In this document: positions 8,274 to 17,713 of the stretch, piece after piece
Layout: each line of letters opens with the position of its first letter
Numbering within the stretch: position 1 is the stretch's first letter
NCBI RefSeq assembly: GCF_001913155.1
Contig: NZ_CP018760.1
Location: 310,001-374,000 of the forward strand
Direction: 5' to 3'
DNA: 64,000 nucleotides
DNA from: Maribacter hydrothermalis
GTDB taxonomy: Bacteria > Bacteroidota > Bacteroidia > Flavobacteriales > Flavobacteriaceae
The notes under the pieces: generated by a model
Told to the model about the DNA's origin: nothing
The model's input: only the letters and a program-made list of their open reading frames with translations
Databases searched by the model: none
Made by a program: the position numbers and the translations under genes

Positions 8274-8876
8274 ATGCAAGATTTAAATACAGAGCAAAAT
8301 ATTTTGAATGCAGCAATTTTGGTATTTCAAAGAAAGGGAATGGCGGGTGCTCGAATGCAAGAAATAGCTGATGAAGCGAAAATTAACAAGGCAATGTTAC
8401 ATTACTATTTCCGTAATAAGCAGCTGTTATTCGAAGCTGTTTTTATGCAGGCATTTAGTCAATTGGCTCCACAATTGAATTTAATATTTGCATCAAATGA
8501 CACCGTTTTTGAGAAAATCAGAAAATTCAATTCCAACTATATTGATTTCATTTTAAAGAACCCATATCTACCAACTTTCATTATACAAGAGCTCAACAAC
8601 AATCCTGAATTTGTAAAGAAATTTATGGTACATGGAAATAAGCCAGACCCTAATCCTTTCTTGTTACAAATTGAGAAAGAAATAACACTTGGAAAGATTA
8701 AAAAAATAAAACCAAAGCAACTTTTGCTAAACCTATTGTCCTTATCCGTTTTTCCATTTGTTGCAAAAACTATGTTGAAATTGGTAATGGATGTATCTGA
8801 CCAAGAATTTTTGGAATTAATGGAAGAACGTAAAACATTGATTTCAGAACAAATTATAAATAGTATTAAAGTATGA
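8274..8876 (+). CDS. TetR/AcrR-family transcriptional regulator
   Basis: 200 residues. The N-terminal helix-turn-helix (about residues 8-55) is clear: ILNAAILVFQRKGMAGARMQ, then HYYFRNKQLLFEAVF. The rest is an all-helical ligand-binding domain. It heads an operon for a YbhFSR-like ABC exporter and lies directly behind a palindrome on its own -7 box, so it most likely represses its own operon and is released by an exported compound. The next gene's true start is 60 nt beyond this stop. Confidence 0.93.
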   Translation: MQDLNTEQNILNAAILVFQRKGMAGARMQEIADEAKINKAMLHYYFRNKQLLFEAVFMQAFSQLAPQLNLIFASNDTVFEKIRKFNSNYIDFILKNPYLPTFIIQELNNNPEFVKKFMVHGNKPDPNPFLLQIEKEITLGKIKKIKPKQLLLNLLSLSVFPFVAKTMLKLVMDVSDQEFLELMEERKTLISEQIINSIKV

Positions 8877-8935
8877 TACCAAATACGATACATTCACCAT
8901 TAAGGAAGATTAAGTCATTATATAAACCTTTGAAA

Positions 8936-10213
8936 ATGTATAGGCTTTTAGTTTTACTTGTATTTATTTTACCAAGTATGGCTGCAGCACAGCAAACCAT
9001 ATCAATAGATGACTGCTTTAAGCTAGTAGTAGAAAATTACCCGCTTACAAAACAAACTATTTTACTTAACGAACAATCTCGTTTAGATATTGAAGCAATT
9101 AATAAAGGTAAACTACCTATGTTAGGTATAAATGCACAAGCTACTTACCAATCTGATGTTACTAGCTTACCTATTCAGCTACCAAACATTTCTGTTGACC
9201 CTCCAAATAAAGATCAGTATAGAGCTACTGTTGATATAAACCAATTACTATACAATGGCGGATTGATAAATGCTTCATCTAAAGTTGTTAAAGCCAATAA
9301 CGACATAAAACAACAAGAAGTAAACGTTAGTTTGTACGGGTTAAAAAATCAAATTAACCAACTCTACCTTTCTGTTTTATTACTACAGGAAAACAACAAT
9401 CTTTTGGCCGCTAAAGAAGAGCAATTACAAACACGGCTAAATGAAGTTATAGCGGGTGTAAAATTTGGTACGCTTTTACCATCATCTGCAGACGCCTTAA
9501 AAGTTGAGCTTATAAAAATAAAACAGAATTTTGCCGAGCTTCATTATACTAAATCGGGTTTATTGCAAAAATTATCGTTACTCATAGGTAAGCAACTTAA
9601 TGACGATGTAAACTTAATTAGGCCTAGTGTAGTCAATGTTGTGGAAACCAAAAACCAAAGGCCTGAAATTACCCTTTTTAACCTTCAAACCGAAAAAATA
9701 GAGTTCTCTACTGAATTACTAAAAAAATCAAAACTTCCTAAAATTAGTGCTTTTGCCCAAGGTGGTTATGGTAATCCCGGATTGAACATGTTAGATAATA
9801 ATTTTAATACATTTTACATGACAGGCCTACGATTAAATTGGAATGCTTTTGACTGGAAAAAGAACGAAACCGAAAAACAGTCACTTCAAATCAATAAAGA
9901 CATAATAGAAACCGAGAAAGAGACTTTTGAACTAAACACTAATTTAGAACTTGCCAATATTGCATCGGAAATTCATAAAATGGAAGAACTAATTTCCTAT
10001 GACGAAGCAATTATACCTGTGCGTGAAAAAATGGTGAAATCGGCAGAATCTCAACTGAAAAATGGGGTTATCACCTCCTCCATTTTTATTACAGAATTCA
10101 CCAACATGCACGAAGCAAAAAGCAACTTAGTCTTACACAAAACTCAATTGCTTTTAAAACAGATACAATATCAAATTACTCAAGGAAATTATGGTTCTAA
10201 CAACCTAAACTAA
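8936..10213 (+). CDS. TolC-family outer-membrane efflux protein
   Basis: I start at the ATG at 8936 because it gives a proper signal peptide (MYRLLVLLVFILPSMAAAQQ); the longest frame from 8873 adds 21 residues that overlap tetR and do not look like a signal. About 425 residues with two repeats of long alpha-helical segments (such as LYLSVLLLQENNNLLAAKEE and the later STELLKKSKLPKISAFAQGG), the TolC fold. It should form the outer-membrane channel for the HlyD and ABC proteins that follow. Confidence 0.92.
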   Translation: MYRLLVLLVFILPSMAAAQQTISIDDCFKLVVENYPLTKQTILLNEQSRLDIEAINKGKLPMLGINAQATYQSDVTSLPIQLPNISVDPPNKDQYRATVDINQLLYNGGLINASSKVVKANNDIKQQEVNVSLYGLKNQINQLYLSVLLLQENNNLLAAKEEQLQTRLNEVIAGVKFGTLLPSSADALKVELIKIKQNFAELHYTKSGLLQKLSLLIGKQLNDDVNLIRPSVVNVVETKNQRPEITLFNLQTEKIEFSTELLKKSKLPKISAFAQGGYGNPGLNMLDNNFNTFYMTGLRLNWNAFDWKKNETEKQSLQINKDIIETEKETFELNTNLELANIASEIHKMEELISYDEAIIPVREKMVKSAESQLKNGVITSSIFITEFTNMHEAKSNLVLHKTQLLLKQIQYQITQGNYGSNNLN

Positions 10214-10219
10214 CATGAA

Positions 10220-11104
10220 ATGAAAAAAACAAATCTCATATTTTTTACCTCTATTTTAGCGCTTCTTTTGTCTTGTAATAATAATGAAGACCGGGCTGAT
10301 GGTTATGGAAATTTTGAAGCCACGGAAATTACTGTTTCGGCAGAAGCAAATGGTAAAATTCAGTTTTTTAATATAGAAGAAGGCGCCGTTTTAAAAGAAA
10401 ATATGATTGTTGGGGTAATAGATACCATTCAATTATCGCTTAAACGGGAGCAATTAATAGCGGCTAAAAATATTATTTTCTCAAAATCCCGTAATGTGCT
10501 ATCGCAAAGAGAAGTACTTCGCGAGCAAATAAAAGTTGCAAGCAAAGAGCAGAAACGTGTCGAAAATCTTATTAAAGAAAATGCAGCAACGCCTAAGCAA
10601 TTAGATGACGTCAACGGACAAATTGATATTCTAAAACAACAAATAAATAGTGTTGAAACTCAAAATGCCCCTATCGTTAACGAAGTTAAAAGTGTTGAGG
10701 TACAAATTCAGCAAATTGAAGACCAAATTCAAAAAAGTATCATTAAAAACCCTATTAACGGCACTGTTCTGGTAAAATATGCCGAACCTTATGAGCTAAC
10801 GACTTTTGGAAAACCACTATATAAAATTGCAGATTTAAATGAAATGGAACTCCGTGTTTATATCGGTGAAACTCAATTAGCAAGTCTAGAAATAGGACAA
10901 GAAGTAGCTGTAAAAATAGATACTGCCAATGATATGAAATCTTATACCGGCATAATATCTTGGATTTCAGATACCGCAGAATTTACCCCAAAAATTATAC
11001 AAACAAAAGAAGAACGCGTGAATTTAGTGTATGGCGTTAAAATAAAGGTGAAAAATGATGGCAGTTTAAAAATTGGAATGCCAGCCGAAATGTGGCTTCA
11101 ATAG
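10220..11104 (+). CDS. HlyD/YbhG-like membrane fusion lipoprotein
   Basis: 294 residues. The lipobox LLLSCNNN puts the lipidated Cys near residue 19. A biotinyl-lipoyl half-motif (FEATEITVSAEANGKIQFFN), a long coiled coil (about residues 75-170, rich in Gln, Glu and Lys) and a second half with IIKNPINGTVLVKYAEPYE follow, then a beta-barrel domain. This is the periplasmic adaptor between the TolC protein and the ABC permeases. It starts 6 nt after the TolC stop. Confidence 0.92.
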   Translation: MKKTNLIFFTSILALLLSCNNNEDRADGYGNFEATEITVSAEANGKIQFFNIEEGAVLKENMIVGVIDTIQLSLKREQLIAAKNIIFSKSRNVLSQREVLREQIKVASKEQKRVENLIKENAATPKQLDDVNGQIDILKQQINSVETQNAPIVNEVKSVEVQIQQIEDQIQKSIIKNPINGTVLVKYAEPYELTTFGKPLYKIADLNEMELRVYIGETQLASLEIGQEVAVKIDTANDMKSYTGIISWISDTAEFTPKIIQTKEERVNLVYGVKIKVKNDGSLKIGMPAEMWLQ

Positions 11105-11150
11105 TCCAGTAATAGCTTCTGGTAGCAGTGAAAACTATAAAACAAACCAA

Positions 11151-11539
11151 ATGAGAAACGCACAAACAATAGCAATTGTACTTGCTGGAATAATAGGCTT
11201 AATGTCTGTTATTACTGGTTTATCAGTGCTTTTGGGACTAAAAGAAGTCGGTTATATGGTTTTGAACTGGTTGGTAGTCTATAATGTGGTTTTGGGGTTT
11301 CTGTCTATAGTTGCGGCTTTGTAATTAGGAAATACATTACTGTTGCCAAGAAAATAATCGTCCTAATTCTTTGTCTACATACAGCAATATTAAACTACCT
11401 CTACTTTTTTAGTGAAAGTGTGGCCACAGAAAGTATTAAAGCCATGATTTTTAGAGTAGTTGTCTGGTTGCTAATTTTCTTTTTGATTAACCGAATAAAA
11501 ACTACAAATTCAAACACAATTCAAACGGAAAAGTCATGA
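11151..11539 (+). pseudogene. small membrane protein broken by a -1 frameshift
   Basis: Frame one runs ATG 11151 to TAA 11324 (57 residues, ending NVVLGFLSIVAAL) with two hydrophobic spans. A second frame without its own good start continues from about 11315 to TGA 11539: FVIRKYITVAKK, then LCLHTAILNYLYFFSESVA and SIKAMIFRVVVWLLIFF, then a polar tail. Read through, the two make one approximately 129-residue four-span protein of a Bacteroidota family I recall (LYFFSE..A..SIKAM..R). One base lost near 11313-11317 explains the break (GCGGGC read as GCGGC). The second frame ends in the ATGA overlap with the next gene, which supports it as real coding. A sequencing error or a recent mutation are both possible. 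Confidence 0.75.
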
Positions 11540-12021
11540 AAAAAACACTAATTATTGCGGCTGTAACACTAGGGATTATAGGTTGTAAACAGGACAAAAA
11601 GGCAAGCCCTGAAAAGCTTCAAATAACCAACGAACCCCAAAAAATTGAGGGTACTTCTGGTGAAACCAAAAAACCAAACGATGCATGGGTAAACAATATC
11701 GTGCTAAATAACAACATCAAATGGAATGCGAATAAAGAGACCACTGAGGGTGTTATGACGATGCTATCGTTAATTAACGAAGACAAGAAATGGAATACCA
11801 TCGAATATAAAAAACTGGGCAATCGCTTAAACGAAGTTAAAAACATGGTAGTCAAAGAATGTACTATGAAAGGAGCGTCTCACGACAACCTTCATGTTTG
11901 GTTACTTCCGCTTATCGAAAAAATAGAAATGTTACAAAATGTAGAAAGTACGAATGAAGGGAATTACTTGACTTCGAATATCAAAAATCACTTAGAAGGG
12001 TATTATGATTATTTCAACTAA
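11536..12021 (+). CDS. hypothetical lipoprotein
   Basis: 161 residues. The signal with lipobox LGIIGCKQD puts the lipidated Cys near residue 17. The mature part is soluble and helical; the conserved-looking stretch runs from WVNNIVLNNNIKWNANKETT to HDNLHVWLLPLIEKIEML. I do not recognise a family with known function. Its ATG overlaps the stop of the frameshifted gene (ATGA), and the ABC ATPase follows 36 nt later, so it belongs to the exporter operon and may be an accessory envelope lipoprotein. Confidence 0.75.
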   Translation: MKKTLIIAAVTLGIIGCKQDKKASPEKLQITNEPQKIEGTSGETKKPNDAWVNNIVLNNNIKWNANKETTEGVMTMLSLINEDKKWNTIEYKKLGNRLNEVKNMVVKECTMKGASHDNLHVWLLPLIEKIEMLQNVESTNEGNYLTSNIKNHLEGYYDYFN

Positions 12022-12057
12022 TGGCAAAAGCTAAGGCATTATTAATTTAAAAACGAA

Positions 12058-12960
12058 ATGAGCATAATTGTAAATAATATAAGTAAATCGTACAAAAAGG
12101 TAAAAGCTTTAGATGCTATTTCCTTTGAAGTAAAACCGGGAGAATTATTTGGCCTAATAGGTCCTGATGGGGCGGGCAAAACTACGTTATTTAGAATTCT
12201 TACGACGTTACTTGTAGCGGATAAAGGCGAAGCGACTGTTGCCGGTTATGATGTGATTAGTGGTTACAAAGCCATTCGAAATCATGTGGGCTATATGCCT
12301 GGTCGGTTTTCACTTTACCAAGACCTTACCATTGAAGAAAATCTTAATTTTTTCGCCACCATTTTCGGAACTACTGTTGAAGAAAATTACGATTTAATCA
12401 AAGACATTTATATTCAAATAGAACCGTTCAAGAATAGAAGGGCTGGGAAATTATCGGGCGGAATGAAACAAAAACTTGCTTTGTGTTGCGCTTTAATACA
12501 CAAACCAAAAGTGTTGTTTTTAGATGAACCTACAACGGGTGTAGACCCAGTATCTAGAAAGGAGTTTTGGGAAATGCTAAAACGATTACAAAAAAAAGAC
12601 ATTACCATATTGGTGTCCACACCTTATATGGATGAAGCTGCCCTTTGTGATCGTATTGCTTTAATAACAGACGGACAAATTTTACAATTAAGCACACCAG
12701 AGGAAATTATTTCATCTTTTCCTAAGAAAATATTCAAAGTTAAAGCGGCTGAAACCTATCAACTAATTAAAGATTTGAAAGAATTCCCAAAAACCCACAG
12801 CGCATATCCTTTTGGAGAATACATGCATTTTACAAGTAATGCGCCCGATTTCAAGACCGAAAATCTGATTCAATTTTTGAAAGATAAAAAGCATACAAAT
12901 ATTGAAGTTTTTGAGACAGCGCCTACTATTGAGGATAGCTTTATGGAATTATCAAAATGA
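12058..12960 (+). CDS. ABC exporter ATP-binding protein (YbhF N-half-like)
   Basis: 300 residues. Walker A GPDGAGKTT, signature LSGGMKQKL, Walker B VLFLDEPTTGVDP. A C-terminal extension of about 80 residues follows the ATPase core, as in drug-type (DrrA/CcmA) ATPases. It resembles the first half of E. coli YbhF. It overlaps the second ATPase by 4 nt (ATGA), so the two YbhF halves are made as separate but coupled chains. Confidence 0.93.
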   Translation: MSIIVNNISKSYKKVKALDAISFEVKPGELFGLIGPDGAGKTTLFRILTTLLVADKGEATVAGYDVISGYKAIRNHVGYMPGRFSLYQDLTIEENLNFFATIFGTTVEENYDLIKDIYIQIEPFKNRRAGKLSGGMKQKLALCCALIHKPKVLFLDEPTTGVDPVSRKEFWEMLKRLQKKDITILVSTPYMDEAALCDRIALITDGQILQLSTPEEIISSFPKKIFKVKAAETYQLIKDLKEFPKTHSAYPFGEYMHFTSNAPDFKTENLIQFLKDKKHTNIEVFETAPTIEDSFMELSK

Positions 12961-13691
12961 AAAATACACATGTCATATCGGTAGAAAATTTAACCAAAGT
13001 ATTTGGTGACTTCTTTGCGGTCAACAATATCTCTTTTCATGTTGCAAAAGGAGAAGTTTTTGGTTTTTTAGGTGCTAACGGTGCTGGGAAAACTACAGCA
13101 ATGAAAATGCTAATTGGAATTTCTAAACCCACATCTGGGGAAGCTATGGTTGCTGGTTTTGATGTAAAAACACACCCTGAAGAAGTGAAGAAAAATATAG
13201 GATATATGAGCCAGCGTTTTTCATTATACAATGACTTAACTATACGGGAAAACATCACTTTTTTTGGTGGTATTTATGGTCTTAAAAAAAATGATATTAA
13301 AAAGAAATCTCAAGACCTTATTGATGAGCTGAATTTGCATGAAGAGGCAGATAAACTGGTAGGTTCTTTACCCTTGGGTTGGAAACAAAAAGTGGCCTTT
13401 TCTGTATCGTTATTACATAATCCACAAATTATTTTTTTAGATGAACCTACAGGTGGTGTCGACCCTATTACTCGAAGACAGTTTTGGGAAATGATTTATA
13501 GAGAAGCAGATAAGGGTAAAACTATTTTCGTTACTACACATTATATGGATGAGGCAGAATACTGTGACCGAGTCTCGATTATGGTAGCCGGTAAAATAGA
13601 AGCATTAGATACCCCTAAGAATTTAAAGGAACAGTATAACGTAGCATCTATGAACGAAGTTTTTTTAAAGCTGGCTAGAAATCTTGAATAA
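12957..13691 (+). CDS. ABC exporter ATP-binding protein (YbhF C-half-like)
   Basis: 244 residues. Walker A GANGAGKTT, Walker B IIFLDEPTGGVDP. The signature is altered to LPLGWKQK instead of LSGGxxQ, a variant known from the second ATPase half of YbhF; the pair is therefore likely to be asymmetric, with one standard and one altered ATP site. It is translationally coupled to the first ATPase. Confidence 0.93.
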   Translation: MKNTHVISVENLTKVFGDFFAVNNISFHVAKGEVFGFLGANGAGKTTAMKMLIGISKPTSGEAMVAGFDVKTHPEEVKKNIGYMSQRFSLYNDLTIRENITFFGGIYGLKKNDIKKKSQDLIDELNLHEEADKLVGSLPLGWKQKVAFSVSLLHNPQIIFLDEPTGGVDPITRRQFWEMIYREADKGKTIFVTTHYMDEAEYCDRVSIMVAGKIEALDTPKNLKEQYNVASMNEVFLKLARNLE

Positions 13692-13700
13692 ACATTTAAA

Positions 13701-14807
13701 ATGAAACGATTCGTTGGATTTGTAAAAAAGGAGTTTTATCACATTTTTCGTGATAGGCGCTCTCTATTCATCTTATTTGGTATGCCAATAGTTCAAGTAA
13801 TGCTTTTTGGTTTTGCAATAACCAATGAAATAAATAATGTAGATATTGCTATTCTTGATCATTCTAAAGATGCAAGTACAAAAGAAATAATAGAAAAAAT
13901 TTCTGCCTCCAAGTATTTTAGTGTCAAAGATTATTTAGATAATGAAAACGAAATTGAAACCGCTTTTAAAAAAGGAAAAATTAAAGCCGTTTTAAACTTC
14001 GAGAAAGATTTTAGCAAAAAATTACAAACCGAAAATCAAGCAACCATTCAGATTTTAACTGATGCTACAGACCCAAATACAGCAAATACAATCAGTAATT
14101 ATACTGGAGCAATTTTACAAAATTACCAAGAGCTGATTAATAAGGACATTGTGACTCCTTATCAAATTAATACACAAACACAGTTGTTCTACAATAAGGA
14201 ATTAAAAAGTGTTTTCATGTTTGTTCCTGGCGTAATGACCATCATATTAATGCTAGTTTCAGCTATGATGACCTCCATTTCTATTACTAGAGAAAAGGAA
14301 TTGGGCACTATGGAAATACTCTTGGTTTCTCCTTTAAAACCTTTACAAGTAATCATTGGTAAAGTAGTTCCCTATATTTTTCTATCTGTCATCAACGCAA
14401 TCATAATTATTCTCCTAAGCATATTTATTTTTAAAATGCCCATTGCAGGTAATTACTTTTTACTAGCTGCGGAAACTATTTTATTTATAATAAATGCGTT
14501 GTCATTAGGCATTTTAATTTCCACTGTTTCGGCATCACAACAAACGGCAATGATGATTTCACTTATGGGGTTAATGCTACCTGTTATTTTATTATCGGGC
14601 TTTATATTCCCGATTACAAGCATGCCGCTTCCACTTCAAGTAATTAGCAACATTATCCCTGCCAAGTGGTTCATTATTATTTTAAAAGGAATTATGCTAA
14701 AAGGTGTAGGATTAGCCTACCTCTGGAAAGAAACTTTGATATTAATAGGTATGACTTTATTCTTTATCGCAATAAGCGTAAAAAAATATAAAACCCGACT
14801 GGAATAA
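13701..14807 (+). CDS. ABC-2 type permease (YbhS-like)
   Basis: 368 residues. One N-terminal transmembrane helix (about residues 25-45), a large periplasmic domain to about residue 170, then five C-terminal helices with FVPGVMTIILMLVSAMMTS and REKELGTMEILLVSPLKP, the ABC2_membrane hallmark. It forms the inner-membrane channel with the next gene. Its last base is the first base of the next start (TAATG). Confidence 0.93.
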   Translation: MKRFVGFVKKEFYHIFRDRRSLFILFGMPIVQVMLFGFAITNEINNVDIAILDHSKDASTKEIIEKISASKYFSVKDYLDNENEIETAFKKGKIKAVLNFEKDFSKKLQTENQATIQILTDATDPNTANTISNYTGAILQNYQELINKDIVTPYQINTQTQLFYNKELKSVFMFVPGVMTIILMLVSAMMTSISITREKELGTMEILLVSPLKPLQVIIGKVVPYIFLSVINAIIIILLSIFIFKMPIAGNYFLLAAETILFIINALSLGILISTVSASQQTAMMISLMGLMLPVILLSGFIFPITSMPLPLQVISNIIPAKWFIIILKGIMLKGVGLAYLWKETLILIGMTLFFIAISVKKYKTRLE

Positions 14808-15928
14808 TGAATACAATCTTATACATTATTCAGAAAGAATTTAAGCAAATCTTTAGAAATAAAGCTATGCTTCCTATCATATTTGTGTTGCCATTAATAC
14901 AATTAGTCATCCTATCTAACGCTGCTACTTTCGAAGTTAAGAACGTAAAGTTTGGATATATTGATCATGATAAAACTTCCTTTTCAAGAGATTTAATTGA
15001 AAAATTCAATGCTTCTAAGTACTTCAATGTCATTTCTAATTTTCCATCTGCTAAACTCGCTAATGCCGATATGTTAGAAGGCTATGTAGATGTTGTTTTG
15101 GAAATACCTCTTCATTTTGAAAAAAATTTATTAAAAGAAAAAAAGACTGGATTATCTGTAAAAATTAACGCTATTGACGGGGCGGCCGCAGGAGTTGAAA
15201 ATGTTTATGTAAACCAAATAATACAAAAATTCAATGCCAATGCTAGAGCTGAATTGGTAATGACTGATTCCGGTAAGTATAAAATACAGCGCATTACAAC
15301 TATACCTTCATTTTGGTACAACGAGACCTTAAATTATAAAACGTTTATGGTGCCTGGTATTTTGGTGTTATTGGTTACTATGATCACACTTTTTCTCTCA
15401 GGAATGAATATTGTACGAGAAAAAGAAATTGGCACATTAGAGCAAATTAATGTAACCCCAATTAAAAAATATCAATTTATTATTGGCAAGTTATTTCCGT
15501 TTTTAATTCTTGGACTTGTACTTTTAACGGTAGGGTTAATTATTGCTAAACTTCTTTTTAATATTCCTATTTTAGGAAGTATTCCACTTATGTATGGCTA
15601 TACAATTATCTACATTCTAGTTATATTAGGCATTGGTCTTTTCATATCTAACTTTACGGATACCCAACAACAGGCAATGTTCATCGCTTGGTTTTTTATG
15701 GTGATTTTTATTTTAATGAGTGGTCTTTTCACCCCAATAGAAAGTATGCCGCAATGGGCACAAATACTAACAGAGTTTAACCCTGTTAAATATTTTGTAG
15801 AGGTTATGCGTATGGTCATGTTAAAAGGGGCTGGTATAACTGAAATCTATCCTCAAATATTTAAAACTATTGTTTACGCATTAATTATGAATGTTTTAGC
15901 GGTATGGAGTTATAAAAAAACCACTTGA
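14807..15928 (+). CDS. ABC-2 type permease (YbhR-like)
   Basis: 373 residues with the same layout as its neighbour: N-terminal helix, periplasmic domain, then MVPGILVLLVTMITLFLSGM and REKEIGTLEQINVTPIKK and four more helices. The two permeases are only distantly alike, which fits a heterodimer. Its TGA overlaps the next ATG (TGATG at 15926-15930). Confidence 0.93.
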   Translation: MNTILYIIQKEFKQIFRNKAMLPIIFVLPLIQLVILSNAATFEVKNVKFGYIDHDKTSFSRDLIEKFNASKYFNVISNFPSAKLANADMLEGYVDVVLEIPLHFEKNLLKEKKTGLSVKINAIDGAAAGVENVYVNQIIQKFNANARAELVMTDSGKYKIQRITTIPSFWYNETLNYKTFMVPGILVLLVTMITLFLSGMNIVREKEIGTLEQINVTPIKKYQFIIGKLFPFLILGLVLLTVGLIIAKLLFNIPILGSIPLMYGYTIIYILVILGIGLFISNFTDTQQQAMFIAWFFMVIFILMSGLFTPIESMPQWAQILTEFNPVKYFVEVMRMVMLKGAGITEIYPQIFKTIVYALIMNVLAVWSYKKTT

Positions 15929-16665
15929 TGAAAAATAACAATAACCATCGTTTACAGACCGAAGAATCATTATTTCTACGAGGGCCGTTGTCTAGGTTCA
16001 AAGAGCTATTCTTTTCGTTTAGAGTCATGTTCAGCTTTATCAAAGCCTTTAGAAAAATGCATTTTATTGGTCCCTGTGTTACTGTTTTTGGTTCAGCACG
16101 ATTTAATGAGTCGAATCCATTCTATGTTCAGGCCGAGGCGGTAGGCGCGTCTTTGGCAAATTTAGGATTTACGGTAATGACAGGTGGTGGACCTGGTATC
16201 ATGGAAGCCGCGAACAAGGGAGCTTACGAAGCGGGCGGATATTCGGTAGGTTGCAATATTATACTTCCTTTTGAACAAAAGCAGAATCCGTATTTGCATA
16301 AATGGATAGACATTCGTTACTTTTTTGTCCGGAAATTTCTATTGATAAAATATTCTTACGCCTTTGTAGTAATGCCTGGAGGAATGGGGACTTTGGATGA
16401 ACTCTTCGAATCCATTACGTTGATACAGACTAAAATGATACATGATTTCCCTATCGTTATTTTCGGTTCAGAGTATCATAAAGAACTCTGCCATCACATT
16501 CAGATTATGGCTGAGAATGAAAGTATTAGTCCCGAGGACATGAAACTATTATTCGTGACCGATTCTGTAGAAGAAATGGCAGAACACATCAAAACCCACG
16601 CCATCAAAAAATTCAAATTGGTCAAAAAAGCACATAAGCCAAAAAAATGGATGGGTGAAGGTTAG
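15928..16665 (+). CDS. LOG-family (YvdD/Rossmann, TIGR00730-like) protein
   Basis: The two LOG motifs are present: GGGPGIMEAANKGAYEAGG and PGGMGTLDELFE. Family members act as cytokinin-activating phosphoribohydrolases or nucleotide-5'-monophosphate hydrolases. This one is about 245 residues with an N-terminal extension of about 45 residues before the Rossmann core. I start at ATG 15928, which overlaps the permease stop; the TTG at 15925 is the only longer option. Its link to an ABC exporter is by operon position only. Confidence 0.88.
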   Translation: MKNNNNHRLQTEESLFLRGPLSRFKELFFSFRVMFSFIKAFRKMHFIGPCVTVFGSARFNESNPFYVQAEAVGASLANLGFTVMTGGGPGIMEAANKGAYEAGGYSVGCNIILPFEQKQNPYLHKWIDIRYFFVRKFLLIKYSYAFVVMPGGMGTLDELFESITLIQTKMIHDFPIVIFGSEYHKELCHHIQIMAENESISPEDMKLLFVTDSVEEMAEHIKTHAIKKFKLVKKAHKPKKWMGEG

Positions 16666-17565
16666 ATGAAACAACTTAAGTACATATTGATATTGCCTTT
16701 TCTTTTTATAGGAACGATTTATGGACAACAGCAAATCGACAGCCTACCCAACATTGATTTGGCAAAAATCGCGCGTGTAAACCAAAAGGATAGTTACATT
16801 ACTTTTCCCACAGACATCGGTAATCTACCTCCGTTAATGTTCGAAGCCAACGTAAATCCGAATTTTATTATCAGAAATAGGAAAGAATCGAACCTAATGG
16901 CAGTACTAACTTCGCAGATTATGATTAGAATGTATAATGAAAATTCTTATCCTGTAAAAACACCCAGCTATATTCCCCAGATAACTTTTTACTATCTAAC
17001 AGGTGATAAAAATCCTGCAAACCATTATACGATTTTTGGAAAGTTTGCCCACCATTCCAACGGACAGGACGGCGATTTTTATACTACTCAAGGCGAAATT
17101 AATATCCAAAATGGCAACTTCGCTACCAATTTCTTAGAATTGGGGTTTATAAAAACTGGGTTCAGCAAAACATTGAACGCTACAAAATTTTTCAAAAGCT
17201 CGTTTGAAATACATCCCCGAAGTTGGATGTTAGAAGAACTACATGGGCAATATAGTGGCTTTCGATGGCATAATGCTTTTTTTGCCTACAAGCTTCCTAT
17301 GAAAATGGGACATAGAGGATCAATAAAAGCTGATTTTTCATTAAAGGCAGAAACTACTTGGCTAATAGACAATATTAACGATTGGGACACCTTTAATCTA
17401 AAAAGATTCAACATTGGATTGACGTTTTACTATCATCCCAAATTCTTAGAGGACATTGGTTTTTTTATTCAATTATACCACGGCGTAGATTATTACAATA
17501 TCAATTTTCAAAATCGGTTAGATATTATCCGATTTGGGATAATGACCGAGCTGTTACGATTTTGA
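16666..17565 (+). CDS. outer-membrane beta-barrel protein, phospholipase A-like
   Basis: 299 residues. A signal peptide (cleavage after IYGQ) is followed by alternating aromatic strands ending in an aromatic-Phe tail (ELLRF), typical of barrels. FAHHSNGQDG resembles the HxSNG catalytic segment of OMPLA (PldA), though the third catalytic Asn cannot be placed with certainty. It starts directly after the LOG stop (0 nt gap) and closes the exporter operon. If active it would hydrolyse phospholipids misplaced in the outer leaflet. Confidence 0.6.
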   Translation: MKQLKYILILPFLFIGTIYGQQQIDSLPNIDLAKIARVNQKDSYITFPTDIGNLPPLMFEANVNPNFIIRNRKESNLMAVLTSQIMIRMYNENSYPVKTPSYIPQITFYYLTGDKNPANHYTIFGKFAHHSNGQDGDFYTTQGEINIQNGNFATNFLELGFIKTGFSKTLNATKFFKSSFEIHPRSWMLEELHGQYSGFRWHNAFFAYKLPMKMGHRGSIKADFSLKAETTWLIDNINDWDTFNLKRFNIGLTFYYHPKFLEDIGFFIQLYHGVDYYNINFQNRLDIIRFGIMTELLRF

Positions 17566-17589
17566 ATCGGTTGCATTACAATTCCTTAT

Positions 17590-17633
17590 GTAACAAAGGT
17601 TACTGTATTTGGTTTTTAAAAGGATGAACTTTA
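17590..17633 (+). promoter_or_regulatory. Crp/Fnr-like palindrome upstream of SQR
   Basis: GTAACAAAGGTTAC (17590-17603) has the same GTAAC-N4-GTTAC core as the promoters of the peroxiredoxin and cyd operons. The box expected 22 bp further on is a poor match (GAACTTTA, 17626-17633), so the operator is better supported than the promoter. Confidence 0.5.
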
Positions 17634-17713
17634 TCGTAATCGAAAAGAAAAACCTGACCAAAATCATTCTACATTTCTTTTCGATGATAAGTTTAATTTC
17701 AAAATTCTAAAAA

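Noticed and set aside
8873..8935. Upstream ATG of the first TolC gene
   Set aside because: It overlaps tetR and adds 21 residues before an obvious signal peptide; ATG 8936 is better.
11300..11325. Programmed -1 ribosomal frameshift in the small membrane gene
   Set aside because: No X-XXY-YYZ slippery heptamer precedes the break; a deletion or sequencing error is simpler.
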